A stretch of 64,000 bases of DNA from Variovorax paradoxus (GCF_018614955.1 NZ_JAGGNV010000050.1:1-64000); one strand, 5' to 3'. Counted from the stretch's first letter, positions 53,686 through 62,720 are shown. Notes: generated by a model from the letters alone, not told the origin. Program-made: numbers and translations.

Positions 53686-54857
53686 AGCGGCATCTCCAGG
53701 TGGAATGCGCTGCCGGTGCCGGGCTCGCTCTCGATCTCGATGCGCCCGCCGAAGTGGCGTGCGCGCTCGCGCATGCCGAGCACGCCGTAGGCGGTGGCGG
53801 CCTCGAAGGCATGGGCGGGCGCGCCGACACCGTTGTCGCGCACGGCGATGCGCAGCAGCGACGCATCGGCCTCGATGCGGATGTCGAGCTGCGAGGCTTT
53901 CGCATGGCGGCCGACGTTGCTGAGCATCTCCTGGAAGATGCGGAAGACCGCGATCGCAGCCGGCTCTGGCAGTTCGGTGTCGGGCTGCACCTCCATATGC
54001 CAGGCCAGCTCGAGCTCGGCGGACTGCACGAACTCGTGCGCCTGCCATTCGAGCGCGGCCCACAGGCCCTGGTGGTCGAGGATGCTGGGCCTGAGGTCGG
54101 TGATGATGCGGCCGACGTTGTCGACCGCGCGCTCGATCAGCCCGCTCATGTTCTGGCACTTGCCGCGCATGAGCGTGCGCATCTCTTCGGCGGCGGCCGG
54201 GCTGCGCTCCTGCTGTTCGCCGAGGCGCTTGCCGATCCAGTTGACGTCCATCTTGAGCGCCACCAGCAGGCTGCCGAGTTCGTCGTGCACCTCGCGCGCG
54301 ATGCGCGTGCGCTCGTCCTCGCGCACCTTGTCGAGCCAGGCCGAGAGCTCGCGCAGCTTGGCCAGCGCGTCGCTCAGCTCGCGCGTGCGCTCGTCGACGC
54401 GCAGGCCCAGCTCGTCCTTGGCCTGCTGCAGCGCGCGGGCCGCGCGGCGGCGCTCGGTGATGTCGACGAAGGTGATGACGGCGCCGCGCACCTGGGCGCA
54501 GTCCATGATCGGGTGGCTCGAGTACTCGACCGCGAAGGCGCTGCCGTCGGCGCGCCAGAACACCTCGGTGTCGATGCGGCAGGGCAGGCCGCGGCGGAAG
54601 GCGTTGAAGATCGGACAGTCGGTGTCGGCGTAATGCGAGCCGTCCGGATGCGAGTGGTGAGTGAGCTCGTGCATGTTGCGGCCCAGCACGGCAGCGCGCT
54701 CGTGGCCGAGCATCTGCGCGCCCGCACGGTTGATGAACATGCAGTGGCCGTCGAGGTCGATGCCGAAGATGCCCTCGCCGGTGGACTCCAGCAGGAGCTC
54801 GAGCTGGTGCTGCCAGAGCGGGTGGCTGGCCGGTGTCGTCAGTACGGATGTCTCCAT
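53682..54857 (-). CDS. PAS-domain sensor kinase, NarX/DegS class
   Basis: 391 residues, cytosolic. A PAS domain (ELLLESTGEGIFGIDLDGHC, then ITFVDITERR), a coiled-coil linker (LQQAKDELGLRVDERTRELSD) and the HisKA_3 box EDERTRIAREVHDELGSLL with the phospho-histidine, then HATPase (NVGRHAKASQLDIRI, GVLGMRERARHFGGRI). Paired with the overlapping response regulator. It is divergent from the hydroxy-acid dehydrogenase gene (copy 2) across 85 bases. The signal is unknown. Confidence 0.93.
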   Translation of the reverse strand: METSVLTTPASHPLWQHQLELLLESTGEGIFGIDLDGHCMFINRAGAQMLGHERAAVLGRNMHELTHHSHPDGSHYADTDCPIFNAFRRGLPCRIDTEVFWRADGSAFAVEYSSHPIMDCAQVRGAVITFVDITERRRAARALQQAKDELGLRVDERTRELSDALAKLRELSAWLDKVREDERTRIAREVHDELGSLLVALKMDVNWIGKRLGEQQERSPAAAEEMRTLMRGKCQNMSGLIERAVDNVGRIITDLRPSILDHQGLWAALEWQAHEFVQSAELELAWHMEVQPDTELPEPAAIAVFRIFQEMLSNVGRHAKASQLDIRIEADASLLRIAVRDNGVGAPAHAFEAATAYGVLGMRERARHFGGRIEIESEPGTGSAFHLEMPL

Positions 54858-54942
54858 GCACCAGATGCAAGCAACAGGCGTGCCGGGTTGGTGCGCCCCG
54901 ATAATCGACACCCAACGCCATTCACGACCAAGGAGACCCCGC

Positions 54943-56100
54943 GTGCCCGACCTTTCCCGGATCACCTGCATCGAAGACCTGCGAGTGATCGCCAAAGAGC
55001 GCGTGCCGCGCATGTTCTACGACTATGCCGACTCCGGCTCCTGGACCGAGGGCACCTACCGCGCGAACGAGAGCGACTTCCAGAAGATCAAGCTGCGTCA
55101 GCGCGTGGCCGTCAACATGGAAGGCCGCTCGACGACGAGCACCATGATCGGCCAGGAGGTCGCGATGCCGGTGGCCATCGCACCCACGGGGCTGACCGGC
55201 ATGCAGCACGCCGACGGCGAGATCCTCGGCGCGCGCGCGGCCAAGGCCTTCGGCATTCCGTTCACGCTCTCGACCATGAGCATCTGCTCGCTGGAAGACA
55301 TCGCCGAGCACACCGACCGCCATCCCTTCTGGTTCCAGCTCTACGTGATGCGCGACCGCGACTTCATCGAGCGGCTGATCGAGCGCGCGCGCGCCGCCAA
55401 CGTCTCGGCGCTGCAGCTCACGCTGGACCTGCAGATCCTCGGCCAGCGGCACAAGGACATCAAGAACGGCCTCACCGCGCCGCCCAAGCCCACGCTCACC
55501 AACCTGATGGACCTGGCGACCAAGCCGCGCTGGTGCATGGGCATGCTGGGCACCAAGCGCCGCACCTTCGGCAACATCGCGGGCCATGCCAAGGGGGTGA
55601 AGGATCTGTCGTCGCTGTCGTCCTGGACGGCCGAGCAGTTCGACCCGACGCTGAGCTGGGCCGACGTCGAGTGGATCAAGAGGCTCTGGGGCGGCAAGCT
55701 GATCCTCAAGGGCGTGATGGACGTGGAAGATGCGCGCCTCGCGGCCTCCAGCGGGGCGGATGCGCTGATCGTCTCGAACCACGGCGGGCGCCAGCTCGAC
55801 GGCGCGCCCTCCTCCATCGAAGCCCTGCCTGCGATCGCCGAGGCGGTGGGCACCGAGATCGAGGTCTGGATGGACGGCGGCATCCGAAGCGGGCAGGACG
55901 TACTGAAGGCGCGCGCGCTCGGCGCCCGCGGCACGTTGATCGGGCGCAGCTTCCTCTACGGCCTCGGCGCCTTCGGCGAGCCCGGCGTGACGCGTGCGCT
56001 GCAGATCATCCAGCGTGAGCTCGATCTCACGATGGCGTTTTGCGGCCGCACGCAGATCGACGAGGTGGATTCGAGCATCCTGCTGCCGGGCACGTTCTAG
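54943..56100 (+). CDS. lldD: FMN-dependent alpha-hydroxy-acid (lactate) dehydrogenase (copy 2)
   Basis: 385 residues and strongly similar to the protein at 46160 along its whole length (RVPRMFYDYADSGSWTEGTY, SNHGGRQLDGAPSSIEALP, MDGGIRSGQDVLKARALGA). FMN- and substrate-binding residues are retained. GTG start at 54943 with AAGGAG 8 bases upstream. L-lactate is the conventional substrate for this class; specificity is not provable from sequence. The TAG stop forms one arm of a 24-bp palindrome. Confidence 0.92.
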   Translation: MPDLSRITCIEDLRVIAKERVPRMFYDYADSGSWTEGTYRANESDFQKIKLRQRVAVNMEGRSTTSTMIGQEVAMPVAIAPTGLTGMQHADGEILGARAAKAFGIPFTLSTMSICSLEDIAEHTDRHPFWFQLYVMRDRDFIERLIERARAANVSALQLTLDLQILGQRHKDIKNGLTAPPKPTLTNLMDLATKPRWCMGMLGTKRRTFGNIAGHAKGVKDLSSLSSWTAEQFDPTLSWADVEWIKRLWGGKLILKGVMDVEDARLAASSGADALIVSNHGGRQLDGAPSSIEALPAIAEAVGTEIEVWMDGGIRSGQDVLKARALGARGTLIGRSFLYGLGAFGEPGVTRALQIIQRELDLTMAFCGRTQIDEVDSSILLPGTF

Positions 56101-56120
56101 GGCCTGTTAACAGGCCCTAG
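56097..56120. terminator. Perfect 24-bp palindrome holding both stop codons
   Basis: The stretch from CTAG at 56097 to CTAG at 56120 reads identically on both strands, with GGGCCTG and CAGGCCC arms around TTAA. The plus-strand TAG (56098-56100) and minus-strand TAG (56119-56117) are exact mirror images. It probably acts as a bidirectional transcription-stop hairpin; there is no T-run. Confidence 0.6.
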
Positions 56121-57445
56121 CGCACCGGCACGCGCGACTCGAGCGGCGCGCTGCGGTAGTCGGGCTTGAAGCGGCAGCGGTCCTTGCCGCCGTCGTTGAA
56201 GGTGGGCTCGAAGGCGGCGCAACGCGTCGCCAGCGAAGCCGGCGTGGGCTTGTCGCCCTTGTCGATCCAGTCCACGAGCGCCGCGAACAACGCAGGGTAT
56301 TCGGGCTCGCTGAGATAGCTGTGCTCGGATTCGTCGCTGAAGCTTTGAACCAGGCGGTTGTTGGTGCCGGCGCTTTCGCGGATCGCGCGGTAGGCACTCT
56401 CCAGTTCGACGAAAGCGGTCGGGTCGTGGATCGCATGCAGCGTGAGCGTGGGGAGGGTGGTGCGGCCGGTGGGCCGGCTGTCGCTCGCGAGCGCGCCTTG
56501 CGCCTGCGGATCGGCCGCATAGCGCAGCACGCCGGCATTGAGCGCCGCATCGTCGGCCGAGCCCTGGTAGACCACGCCGGCATTGCCGAAGGGGTTGCGG
56601 CCGCCCAGGCGATCTTGCGTCAAGTCCTGGAACAGCCAGGTCGCCCAGTTGAGATGGCCGACCAGCGTGCGCTCGGGAATCTTCACGACCGAGAGGATGG
56701 TCTTCAGCCGCGCCGCCTGCTCGGGCGAGCGCTGCGCGGCCGGCATGCCGACGCCGGTGCAGGCCTTCACGCGCTCCGCGAGTTCGGCGCGCGTGAGCTT
56801 CGAATCCTTCGGCAGGCCTATCCACAGCGGGTATTGCGGTTCCTCGGGCTTCGGATGGTTGCGGCAGACGTACTGGTAGACCACGCGCAGGTCGAGCCGG
56901 AACTCATAGGCGCTGTTGCCGCCGCCGAGCACGCCGTTGGTCAGCAGGACGCCGTCGTAGGGGCCGGGCTTGCCGTCGACCTGCGCATAGAGCTCGGCCG
57001 CCTTCGACGCCACGGCGCCGCCATAGCTCTGGCCGTGCAGCAGCGTGCGACGCGGTGCGCCGAAGTGCGCAGCGAAGATCCCGCGCAGGCGCTCGGTGTC
57101 CTCGGCCGCCATCGTCACGCCGTAGCCGCCGCGCCGGTAGGTCGAGCCGGCCCAGGCATAGCCGGCTTTCACTGTGACGGCCCAGCGCTCCAGGTCCTTC
57201 CGGCTGCGCTCGAGCGCGGGCGGGCCGGTCTCAGGGCCGCCATGCGCGTGCATGACCAGCACCTTGTTCCAGTCGCGCGGGATCGCGATCCAGTAGAAGG
57301 CGCCGGCGCCGTCCTGGCCGGTGTAGCAGCGCGCGGTGCTCGGCACCGGGGCCGGGCAGCTGGCCGGTGCCGGGGATGCCGCGTGGGTGGCCCATGCGGC
57401 CGCGAGGCCCACGAGCAGGACGAGGATCGCTTCCTTTTTCTTCAT
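56117..57445 (-). CDS. Exported alpha/beta hydrolase
   Basis: 442 residues. Signal VLLVGLAAAWATHAAS. The nucleophile elbow is LLHGQSYGGAVASK; HAHGGPETGP resembles an oxyanion loop, and SEHSYLSEPEYPAL may carry the catalytic His. No close family could be named; it may be related to tannase-like or prolyl-peptidase-like esterases. Its ATG overlaps the tannase gene's stop (TGATG), so translation is coupled and the two enzymes probably act on related esters. Confidence 0.8.
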   Translation of the reverse strand: MKKKEAILVLLVGLAAAWATHAASPAPASCPAPVPSTARCYTGQDGAGAFYWIAIPRDWNKVLVMHAHGGPETGPPALERSRKDLERWAVTVKAGYAWAGSTYRRGGYGVTMAAEDTERLRGIFAAHFGAPRRTLLHGQSYGGAVASKAAELYAQVDGKPGPYDGVLLTNGVLGGGNSAYEFRLDLRVVYQYVCRNHPKPEEPQYPLWIGLPKDSKLTRAELAERVKACTGVGMPAAQRSPEQAARLKTILSVVKIPERTLVGHLNWATWLFQDLTQDRLGGRNPFGNAGVVYQGSADDAALNAGVLRYAADPQAQGALASDSRPTGRTTLPTLTLHAIHDPTAFVELESAYRAIRESAGTNNRLVQSFSDESEHSYLSEPEYPALFAALVDWIDKGDKPTPASLATRCAAFEPTFNDGGKDRCRFKPDYRSAPLESRVPVR

Positions 57446-60153
57446 CAATGCCGCACTCCGAGTTCCAGCGCCGCGTTCGAAGCCGAGGTGGACACGAAGC
57501 CGAGGACGCCCTGGTTGAAGATGAAATTGCCGGGGCGTCCGGCATCGGCCTGCACGACGCCGACCACGGGCGTGTCGTAGCCGAGCGCGGCGGCCGCGCC
57601 GCCCAGGTTGAAACTGCTGCCTGCGATGGTGGCCTCGCGCGTTTCGCCTTGCACGCTGGCAACGGCGTAGACACCGTCCGCCGCACCCGGGGCGAGGCTC
57701 TGCTGGATCGCCATCAGGCGCATGCCCTGGTTGGCCGCCGACTCGCGCACCAGGTGCAGCGGCACCGCGGCGCCGTTGACCAGGCCGATCACCATTGAGC
57801 CGCTGAGCGTGCCGCCGGTGGTGGTGGCGCCGCCGGTCGGCGAGGTGGTGTAGACGTCGAAGGCGCTGCGCGCGGCGGTCCAGCTGATGTAGCCCTTCTC
57901 GGTCTGGGTGCAGTTGGGGTCGTAGGTCATGAAGCGGCCGGTCACCGGGTCGCGGCAGTACTGGAAGGTACCCGCATTGCGCAGCCGCACAGCCGCGGCA
58001 TGGGCCGCGGTGCCGCCTGTGCCCTGCTGCACGCCGACCGCGTTGAAGATGTTCGCGACCGGGTTGAACACGGTCGGCGTGGCGGCGTTCTCGAAGGTTT
58101 TGCGGAAGGCGACGAGCGGCAGGAAGCTGCTGCCCGCGGGCGCCGCCACGCCGCCCTGCAGGACGCCGCCGGCGGCGAAGCTGAAGGCCGCGCCGTTCTC
58201 GGTGCTGCCGTAGCTGCAGTTGCCCTGCGCGATCAGCGTGCCGCTGCGCTGCGTGCCGGCTGCGCGCTGCAGGCTGGCATCGATGGTGACCGTGTAGGCC
58301 ATCGTCGACGGATCGACCAGCACGTCGAGCTCCTCGCCCGAACTGTTGCCGCCCTTGTAGTGCGTGGCCGCGGCCGGCAGATTCGGACAGGCAAGCGGGT
58401 CGCCCGCTTCCTTCACGCAGCTGTAATTGATCGCCGCGTCGAGGCTGCCGCTGCCGCGGTACTTGGGCCAGGCCGGGAACTGGCACAGCGGCCGCGTGCG
58501 GCCGAAGCTGCCGGCCACGCTGTCCATCGCCACGCCGGTGGCCGGCGCCAGGCCGCCTTCGAGCCAGCCTTCGAGCGCCGCGAGCGAGTCCCAGACCGGG
58601 ACGAAGACGCCGGTGCCGTGACCCATGCCGGGCACTGTGTAGAAGCGCACGCCGCGGTCCACCGCGTCCTGTCCGACGGTGGCGATCAGCTGCTGGTAGT
58701 AGTCGATGGTGGAATTGGGACTGATCACTTCGTCGGCCAGCCCGTGCAGCAGGATCAGCCGTCCGCCGCGCGAGAAGAAGGGGCCGAGCTGCGGGTTGGT
58801 GGCGTCGGTGATCGCCGACACCTCGGTCACGCGCGCCGCATAGGGGCCGGGGTCGAGCGGATCGAAGCCGAGCGAGTCGAAAGCCTCGATGCGCGTGACG
58901 AAGAACTTCACCCACTGGTCGCCGGTAACGTACATGTTGGCGTCGGCCGAGGTCGCGGGGTTGGCAGGCACGGGCCGCGATCCGAGATCGCGCGTGGTGT
59001 ACGGCCCGGCCACGAGCGCGCCTTCGAGGATGTTGTAGCCGCCGGCGCGGCGCACGCCGTTGGCGAGCGCATAGCTGGTGAAGACCAGCGGCGACTCGAT
59101 CGCGCGGATGCTCGCGAGCTGCGGGTCGGAGAGGCAGCCGTCGCCGTTGTCGGTGCCGCCGCTGCAGCGCAGCGAGGCCAGGATCTGCGTGTTGAGCTGG
59201 CGGCAGCTCTCGACGTTGCTCACGATGCCGTCGCTCGCGCCGTCGAGCCGGTCGCAAGCCTGCAGCACGGTGCGCTGCACCAGCAGGGTCTTGGCGACGT
59301 TGACCCAGCCCGCGCCGCCGTTGGCATAGAGCGCGCGGCCCACCGCCACGTTCGACAGGCGCGTGCCGCTGTAGTTGAGCGCCGGCTCGTTGGCGATCAC
59401 GCCGTCATAGTCGCGGGGCCAGCGCTGGATGTAGGCCAGCGCGTCGCGCCCGCCGGTGGAGGTGCCGAGGAAGTAGGCCTTCTTCGGCTCGCTGGCGTAG
59501 TGCGCGCGCACCAGCAGCAGCGCGACGTCATGCGTCTTCTTGAGCGACTGGCCGCCGTAGTTGGCCAGCGCCTCGTCGTTGGCGGCGAAGCGGCCGTCCG
59601 TGATGCTGCTGCTCTGGTGGCCGGAGTCGTCGCCGAAGGTCGCGTAGCCGAGCGCCAGCGGCGCGGGCTTGTCGGGCGGGCCGAAGCGGATGGTTTCGGT
59701 GCCGTCGATCAGGCGGCCGTTGAAGCCGCCGCCGCCGAAGTGGATCACCTTCTGGTTCCACTGCTGCGGTAGGTTGACGGCGAAGTTGATCGCCGGCGCG
59801 TTCGGGTCGACCGGCTGGATGCTGCCGCGCACGCGGCAGTGCGCGCCGAGCACATTGCCGGGTTCGTTGGCCGCCACCTCGACGGCGGAGTTCACGGTCG
59901 CACCGCCTGTCGCCAGGCCGATTTGCGCCGCGGCCAGGCTCATGCCGGCCAGCGAGGCGCAGGCCACGCGCGGCGTGATCGGGCCGGGCGGCGTGACGGG
60001 CGGATCGGTGTCGGTGTCCGAGGTGCCGGGCGAGCTGGCCGGCGGATTCGAGAAGCCGGCGAAACCGGCGTCGCCGCCGCCTCCTCCGCCGCAGGCGGAA
60101 AGAAGCAAGGCGAGGCCGAAAGCGATGAAGGTGCGAAAGCGCGAGGGGCGCAT
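57445..60153 (-). CDS. Tannase/feruloyl esterase-family lipoprotein with C-terminal extension
   Basis: 902 residues. Lipoprotein signal LALLLSACGGGGGG (Cys near residue 21). The tannase domain has YFLGTSTGGRDAL with nucleophile Ser232, LLHGLADEVISPNSTIDYY (Asp) and VPGMGHGTG (His), plus the cysteine pairs of the family. Residues from about 590 form an additional Gly/Ala/Thr-rich, beta-type domain of about 300 residues not seen in ordinary tannases. It would hydrolyse aromatic esters outside the inner membrane. Divergent from the LysR gene at 60270 across 116 AT-rich bases. Confidence 0.88.
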   Translation of the reverse strand: MRPSRFRTFIAFGLALLLSACGGGGGGDAGFAGFSNPPASSPGTSDTDTDPPVTPPGPITPRVACASLAGMSLAAAQIGLATGGATVNSAVEVAANEPGNVLGAHCRVRGSIQPVDPNAPAINFAVNLPQQWNQKVIHFGGGGFNGRLIDGTETIRFGPPDKPAPLALGYATFGDDSGHQSSSITDGRFAANDEALANYGGQSLKKTHDVALLLVRAHYASEPKKAYFLGTSTGGRDALAYIQRWPRDYDGVIANEPALNYSGTRLSNVAVGRALYANGGAGWVNVAKTLLVQRTVLQACDRLDGASDGIVSNVESCRQLNTQILASLRCSGGTDNGDGCLSDPQLASIRAIESPLVFTSYALANGVRRAGGYNILEGALVAGPYTTRDLGSRPVPANPATSADANMYVTGDQWVKFFVTRIEAFDSLGFDPLDPGPYAARVTEVSAITDATNPQLGPFFSRGGRLILLHGLADEVISPNSTIDYYQQLIATVGQDAVDRGVRFYTVPGMGHGTGVFVPVWDSLAALEGWLEGGLAPATGVAMDSVAGSFGRTRPLCQFPAWPKYRGSGSLDAAINYSCVKEAGDPLACPNLPAAATHYKGGNSSGEELDVLVDPSTMAYTVTIDASLQRAAGTQRSGTLIAQGNCSYGSTENGAAFSFAAGGVLQGGVAAPAGSSFLPLVAFRKTFENAATPTVFNPVANIFNAVGVQQGTGGTAAHAAAVRLRNAGTFQYCRDPVTGRFMTYDPNCTQTEKGYISWTAARSAFDVYTTSPTGGATTTGGTLSGSMVIGLVNGAAVPLHLVRESAANQGMRLMAIQQSLAPGAADGVYAVASVQGETREATIAGSSFNLGGAAAALGYDTPVVGVVQADAGRPGNFIFNQGVLGFVSTSASNAALELGVRH

Positions 60154-60269
60154 GGGGTATGTCTCCGGAATGAGGCCTCATGGGTCCTCTTGGCTGGGGG
60201 CACCGAAGATGCGCGACACCGGATCTAGCGTCAAATAAAATAACAAGGCCTGTTCAATACGAAAAAAAT

Positions 60270-61175
60270 ATGGATATACGAGCACTTCGCTACTTCGCGG
60301 CCGTGGCCGAGACCGGCCACATGACCCGCGCGGCCGAGCAGTTGGGCATCCAGCAGCCACCGCTCAGCCAGCAGATCAAGGGGCTAGAGCGCGAGCTGGG
60401 CATGGCGCTGTTCCGGCGTCATCCGCGCGGCATGGCGCTGACCGATGCGGGCCGCCAGTTCCAGGCCGAAGCCCTGCGCATGCTGCAGGACATGGAGACG
60501 GTGAAGCAGCGCATGGCGCGCGTCGCGAAAGGGCAGGAGGGCGTGCTTTCGGTCGGCTTCACCAGCTCGGCGGCGGCGCACCGCTTCATGCCCGATGCGC
60601 TGCGCGCCTTTCGCCGCAGCCACCCCGGCGTGGAGCTCCGGCTGCGCGAGAACAATGCCGCCGAGCTGACCGAGGCGCTGGCCGCCGGCCGATTGCATTG
60701 CGGCCTGCTGCGCGTGCCGGTGGCGCGGCCCGCGGGGCTCCGGTTCGAGACGCTGCTGCGCGAGCCGGTGCTGGTGGCGATGCCGCGCGACCATCGCTTC
60801 GCCGGCGCCGGCGAGGCGGCCACGCCCCTGTCGCTCGCGCAGCTGTGCGAGGAAGACATGATCCTCGTGCGGCGCCCCGGTGCGCCGGGGCTGTACGCGG
60901 ACCTGCTGGCGCTGTGCAACGCGGAGGGTCTCAGCCCGCGCGTGGTGGCCGAGGTGGACCGCATGATGACCAACCTGAACCTGGTCGCCGCCGGGGTCGG
61001 GCTGTCGGTGGTGCCGGCGTCGATGGGCGGCGTGCATCCGCACGCGATCCGCTACGGTCCGCTGGCCGGCAGCGAGCGGCTCGATGCGCCGCTGACGCTG
61101 GTGTCGCGCGAGGGCGAGGACAACCTGCCGGCCCTGCATTTCGCCGCGCTGCTGCGCGAGCTGGCCACGGCATGA
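60270..61175 (+). CDS. LysR-family transcriptional regulator
   Basis: 301 residues. Winged helix MDIRALRYFAAVAETGHMTRA, EQLGIQQPPLSQQIKGLERELG, typical of the BenM/CatM-like group, followed by an effector domain (LSVGFTSSAAAHRFMPDAL, AAGVGLSVVPASMGG). The divergent tannase gene and the overlapping Bug gene (ATGA) are its probable targets; the inducer may be an aromatic acid released by the esterases. Confidence 0.93.
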   Translation: MDIRALRYFAAVAETGHMTRAAEQLGIQQPPLSQQIKGLERELGMALFRRHPRGMALTDAGRQFQAEALRMLQDMETVKQRMARVAKGQEGVLSVGFTSSAAAHRFMPDALRAFRRSHPGVELRLRENNAAELTEALAAGRLHCGLLRVPVARPAGLRFETLLREPVLVAMPRDHRFAGAGEAATPLSLAQLCEEDMILVRRPGAPGLYADLLALCNAEGLSPRVVAEVDRMMTNLNLVAAGVGLSVVPASMGGVHPHAIRYGPLAGSERLDAPLTLVSREGEDNLPALHFAALLRELATA

Positions 61176-62155
61176 CGCACTTGCAGCGCCGCACGCTGGG
61201 ACGGTGGGGGCTCGCCGCGCTGGCAGCGCCCTTCGTTGCACGGGCGGCAACCGCATCCTGGCCGGATCGGCCGGTTCGTCTGGTGGTCGTCTACCCGCCC
61301 GGCGGGGTCAGCGACAGCATGGCGCGCGCACTGGCCGACCCGCTCGCGCAGTCGCTGGGCGTGCCGGTGCTGGTCGAGCATCGCGCGGGCGCGGGCGGCA
61401 GCGTCGGCATGGATGCATTGGCGCGCGCGGCGCCGGACGGCCACACGCTCGCCTTCTCGGCCATCAGCCCGCTCACCCTGCAGCCGCTGCTCGCGCGCGT
61501 GCGCTACGACCCGCTGCGCGCGTTCACGCCGGTGGCCAGCGTGATGCGCACGCCGGTGCTGGTGGTGGGCACGCCGGCCTTCGGCGGCCGCGACTTCGAC
61601 CAGATGATCGCGCTCGCGCGAGCACGGCCGGGGGCCGTGCGCTGGGCCAGCTCGGGCGTGGCGACCATCGGCCACATGGTGCTGGTGCAGGTGCGCATCA
61701 GGAGCGGCGCCACGATCACGCACATCCCCTACCAGGGCGGCGGGCCGCAGCTCAACGACGCGCTGAGCGGACAGTTCGAGGTGCTTTCGACCAACGTGGC
61801 CGCGCAGCAATTGCAGTACATCCAGGCCGGCCGCCTGCAGGCGCTGGCGGTGGGCGCGCCGGCACGGCTCGATGCGCTGCCGCAGGTGCCGACCCTGGCG
61901 GAGCTCGGCTTCGCACAGGCCAACCTGGCGTCGCTGTTCGGCATCTTCGCGCCGGCACGCACGCCGGACGCGGTGGTGCGGCGGCTCAATGCCGAGATCA
62001 ATCGTGCGCTGGAAGGCAGCGTGCTGCGCGAGCGGCTTCGAGAAGCGCACAACCTGCCGGCCGTCGGCAGCGTCGAGACCTTCGCGCGCGAGATCGCGCT
62101 CGACCGGCAACGCAATCAGGCGCTGGTGGCCGGCCATGCGGCCTTGTTCGAGTAG
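61172..62155 (+). CDS. Bug/TctC-family substrate-binding protein
   Basis: 327 residues. Twin-arginine-like signal LQRRTLGRWGLAALAAPFVARAA. Bug blocks: WPDRPVRLVVVYPPGGVSDSMARAL, VPVLVEHRAGAGGSVGMDALARAAPDGHTLAF, THIPYQGGGPQLNDALSGQ. Overlaps the LysR stop by 4 bases, so it is the second gene of that operon. It may capture the carboxylate released by the divergently encoded esterases. No membrane partners are nearby. Confidence 0.93.
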   Translation: MTHLQRRTLGRWGLAALAAPFVARAATASWPDRPVRLVVVYPPGGVSDSMARALADPLAQSLGVPVLVEHRAGAGGSVGMDALARAAPDGHTLAFSAISPLTLQPLLARVRYDPLRAFTPVASVMRTPVLVVGTPAFGGRDFDQMIALARARPGAVRWASSGVATIGHMVLVQVRIRSGATITHIPYQGGGPQLNDALSGQFEVLSTNVAAQQLQYIQAGRLQALAVGAPARLDALPQVPTLAELGFAQANLASLFGIFAPARTPDAVVRRLNAEINRALEGSVLRERLREAHNLPAVGSVETFAREIALDRQRNQALVAGHAALFE

Positions 62156-62159
62156 GGCT

Positions 62160-62720
62160 TCAGTCCTCGGCAGCCCAGAGCGTCGGATATTGCGAAACGA
62201 AGCCCTCCGGCGTGACCACCAGCATGCTCTCGTAGTCGAAGCGCGGAGCCTGGTACCAGTATTCGCAGTCCGCGCGCCGCTCGTAGGTCTGCATCAGCGG
62301 GCCGAGGCTATCGTCATCGAGGTCGAGCCAGGCTGCCGGTGCCTGGGCGCTCTCGCCGAGCTTGAGGTTGAGGCGTCGCAACTGCACGAGATTGGTGGCA
62401 GGCGTGAAGCCGAAATCCAGGTCCGTGCAATGGGCCAGACCAGGCACCACCTGGTCATTGAAAGACCATTCGCCGTTGCTGCCGCGCGCGATCGCGAAAT
62501 CCACGGCCGCCGAGCCGACCCAGCCGCGCACGCGGCCCCATTGGGCATGCCATGCGTTGTCGCAATGCAGGCGGTAGTCCAGCCGCACGGGCCGACCGTC
62601 CTCGTTGCGGAACACGGCGGCGCCGTCGAGCTGCCATCCGTTGCCGTGCTTTTCGAGACGGCAGGCATCATGGCCGGGCAGGTCGAGCCGGCGCCAGAAC
62701 ATGGTGGCAACGATTTGCAT
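62160..62720 (-). CDS. Putative glycolipid-binding domain protein
   Basis: 186 residues without a signal peptide. The pattern FWRRLDLPGHDACRLEKHGNG, AVFRNEDGRPVRLDYRLHCD, and the C-terminal CEYWYQAPRFDYESMLVVTPEGFV match the Glycolipid_bind (DUF1089) family, which has a spermatid-associated-like beta-barrel. Exact role unknown. ATG at 62720; another ATG at 62726 adds two residues. Only 4 bases separate it from the convergent Bug gene. Confidence 0.85.
   Translation of the reverse strand: MQIVATMFWRRLDLPGHDACRLEKHGNGWQLDGAAVFRNEDGRPVRLDYRLHCDNAWHAQWGRVRGWVGSAAVDFAIARGSNGEWSFNDQVVPGLAHCTDLDFGFTPATNLVQLRRLNLKLGESAQAPAAWLDLDDDSLGPLMQTYERRADCEYWYQAPRFDYESMLVVTPEGFVSQYPTLWAAED

Noticed and set aside
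53700..56018. Long plus-strand frame over the sensor kinase gene
   Set aside because: Its 5' half is antisense to the clear PAS/HisKA_3 kinase and its 3' half is the wrong frame of the dehydrogenase; no recognisable domain.
62153..62162. Another stop-codon hairpin between the Bug and glycolipid-binding genes
   Set aside because: Pairing is short, includes a wobble and leaves an impossible two-base loop; weaker than the four listed sites.
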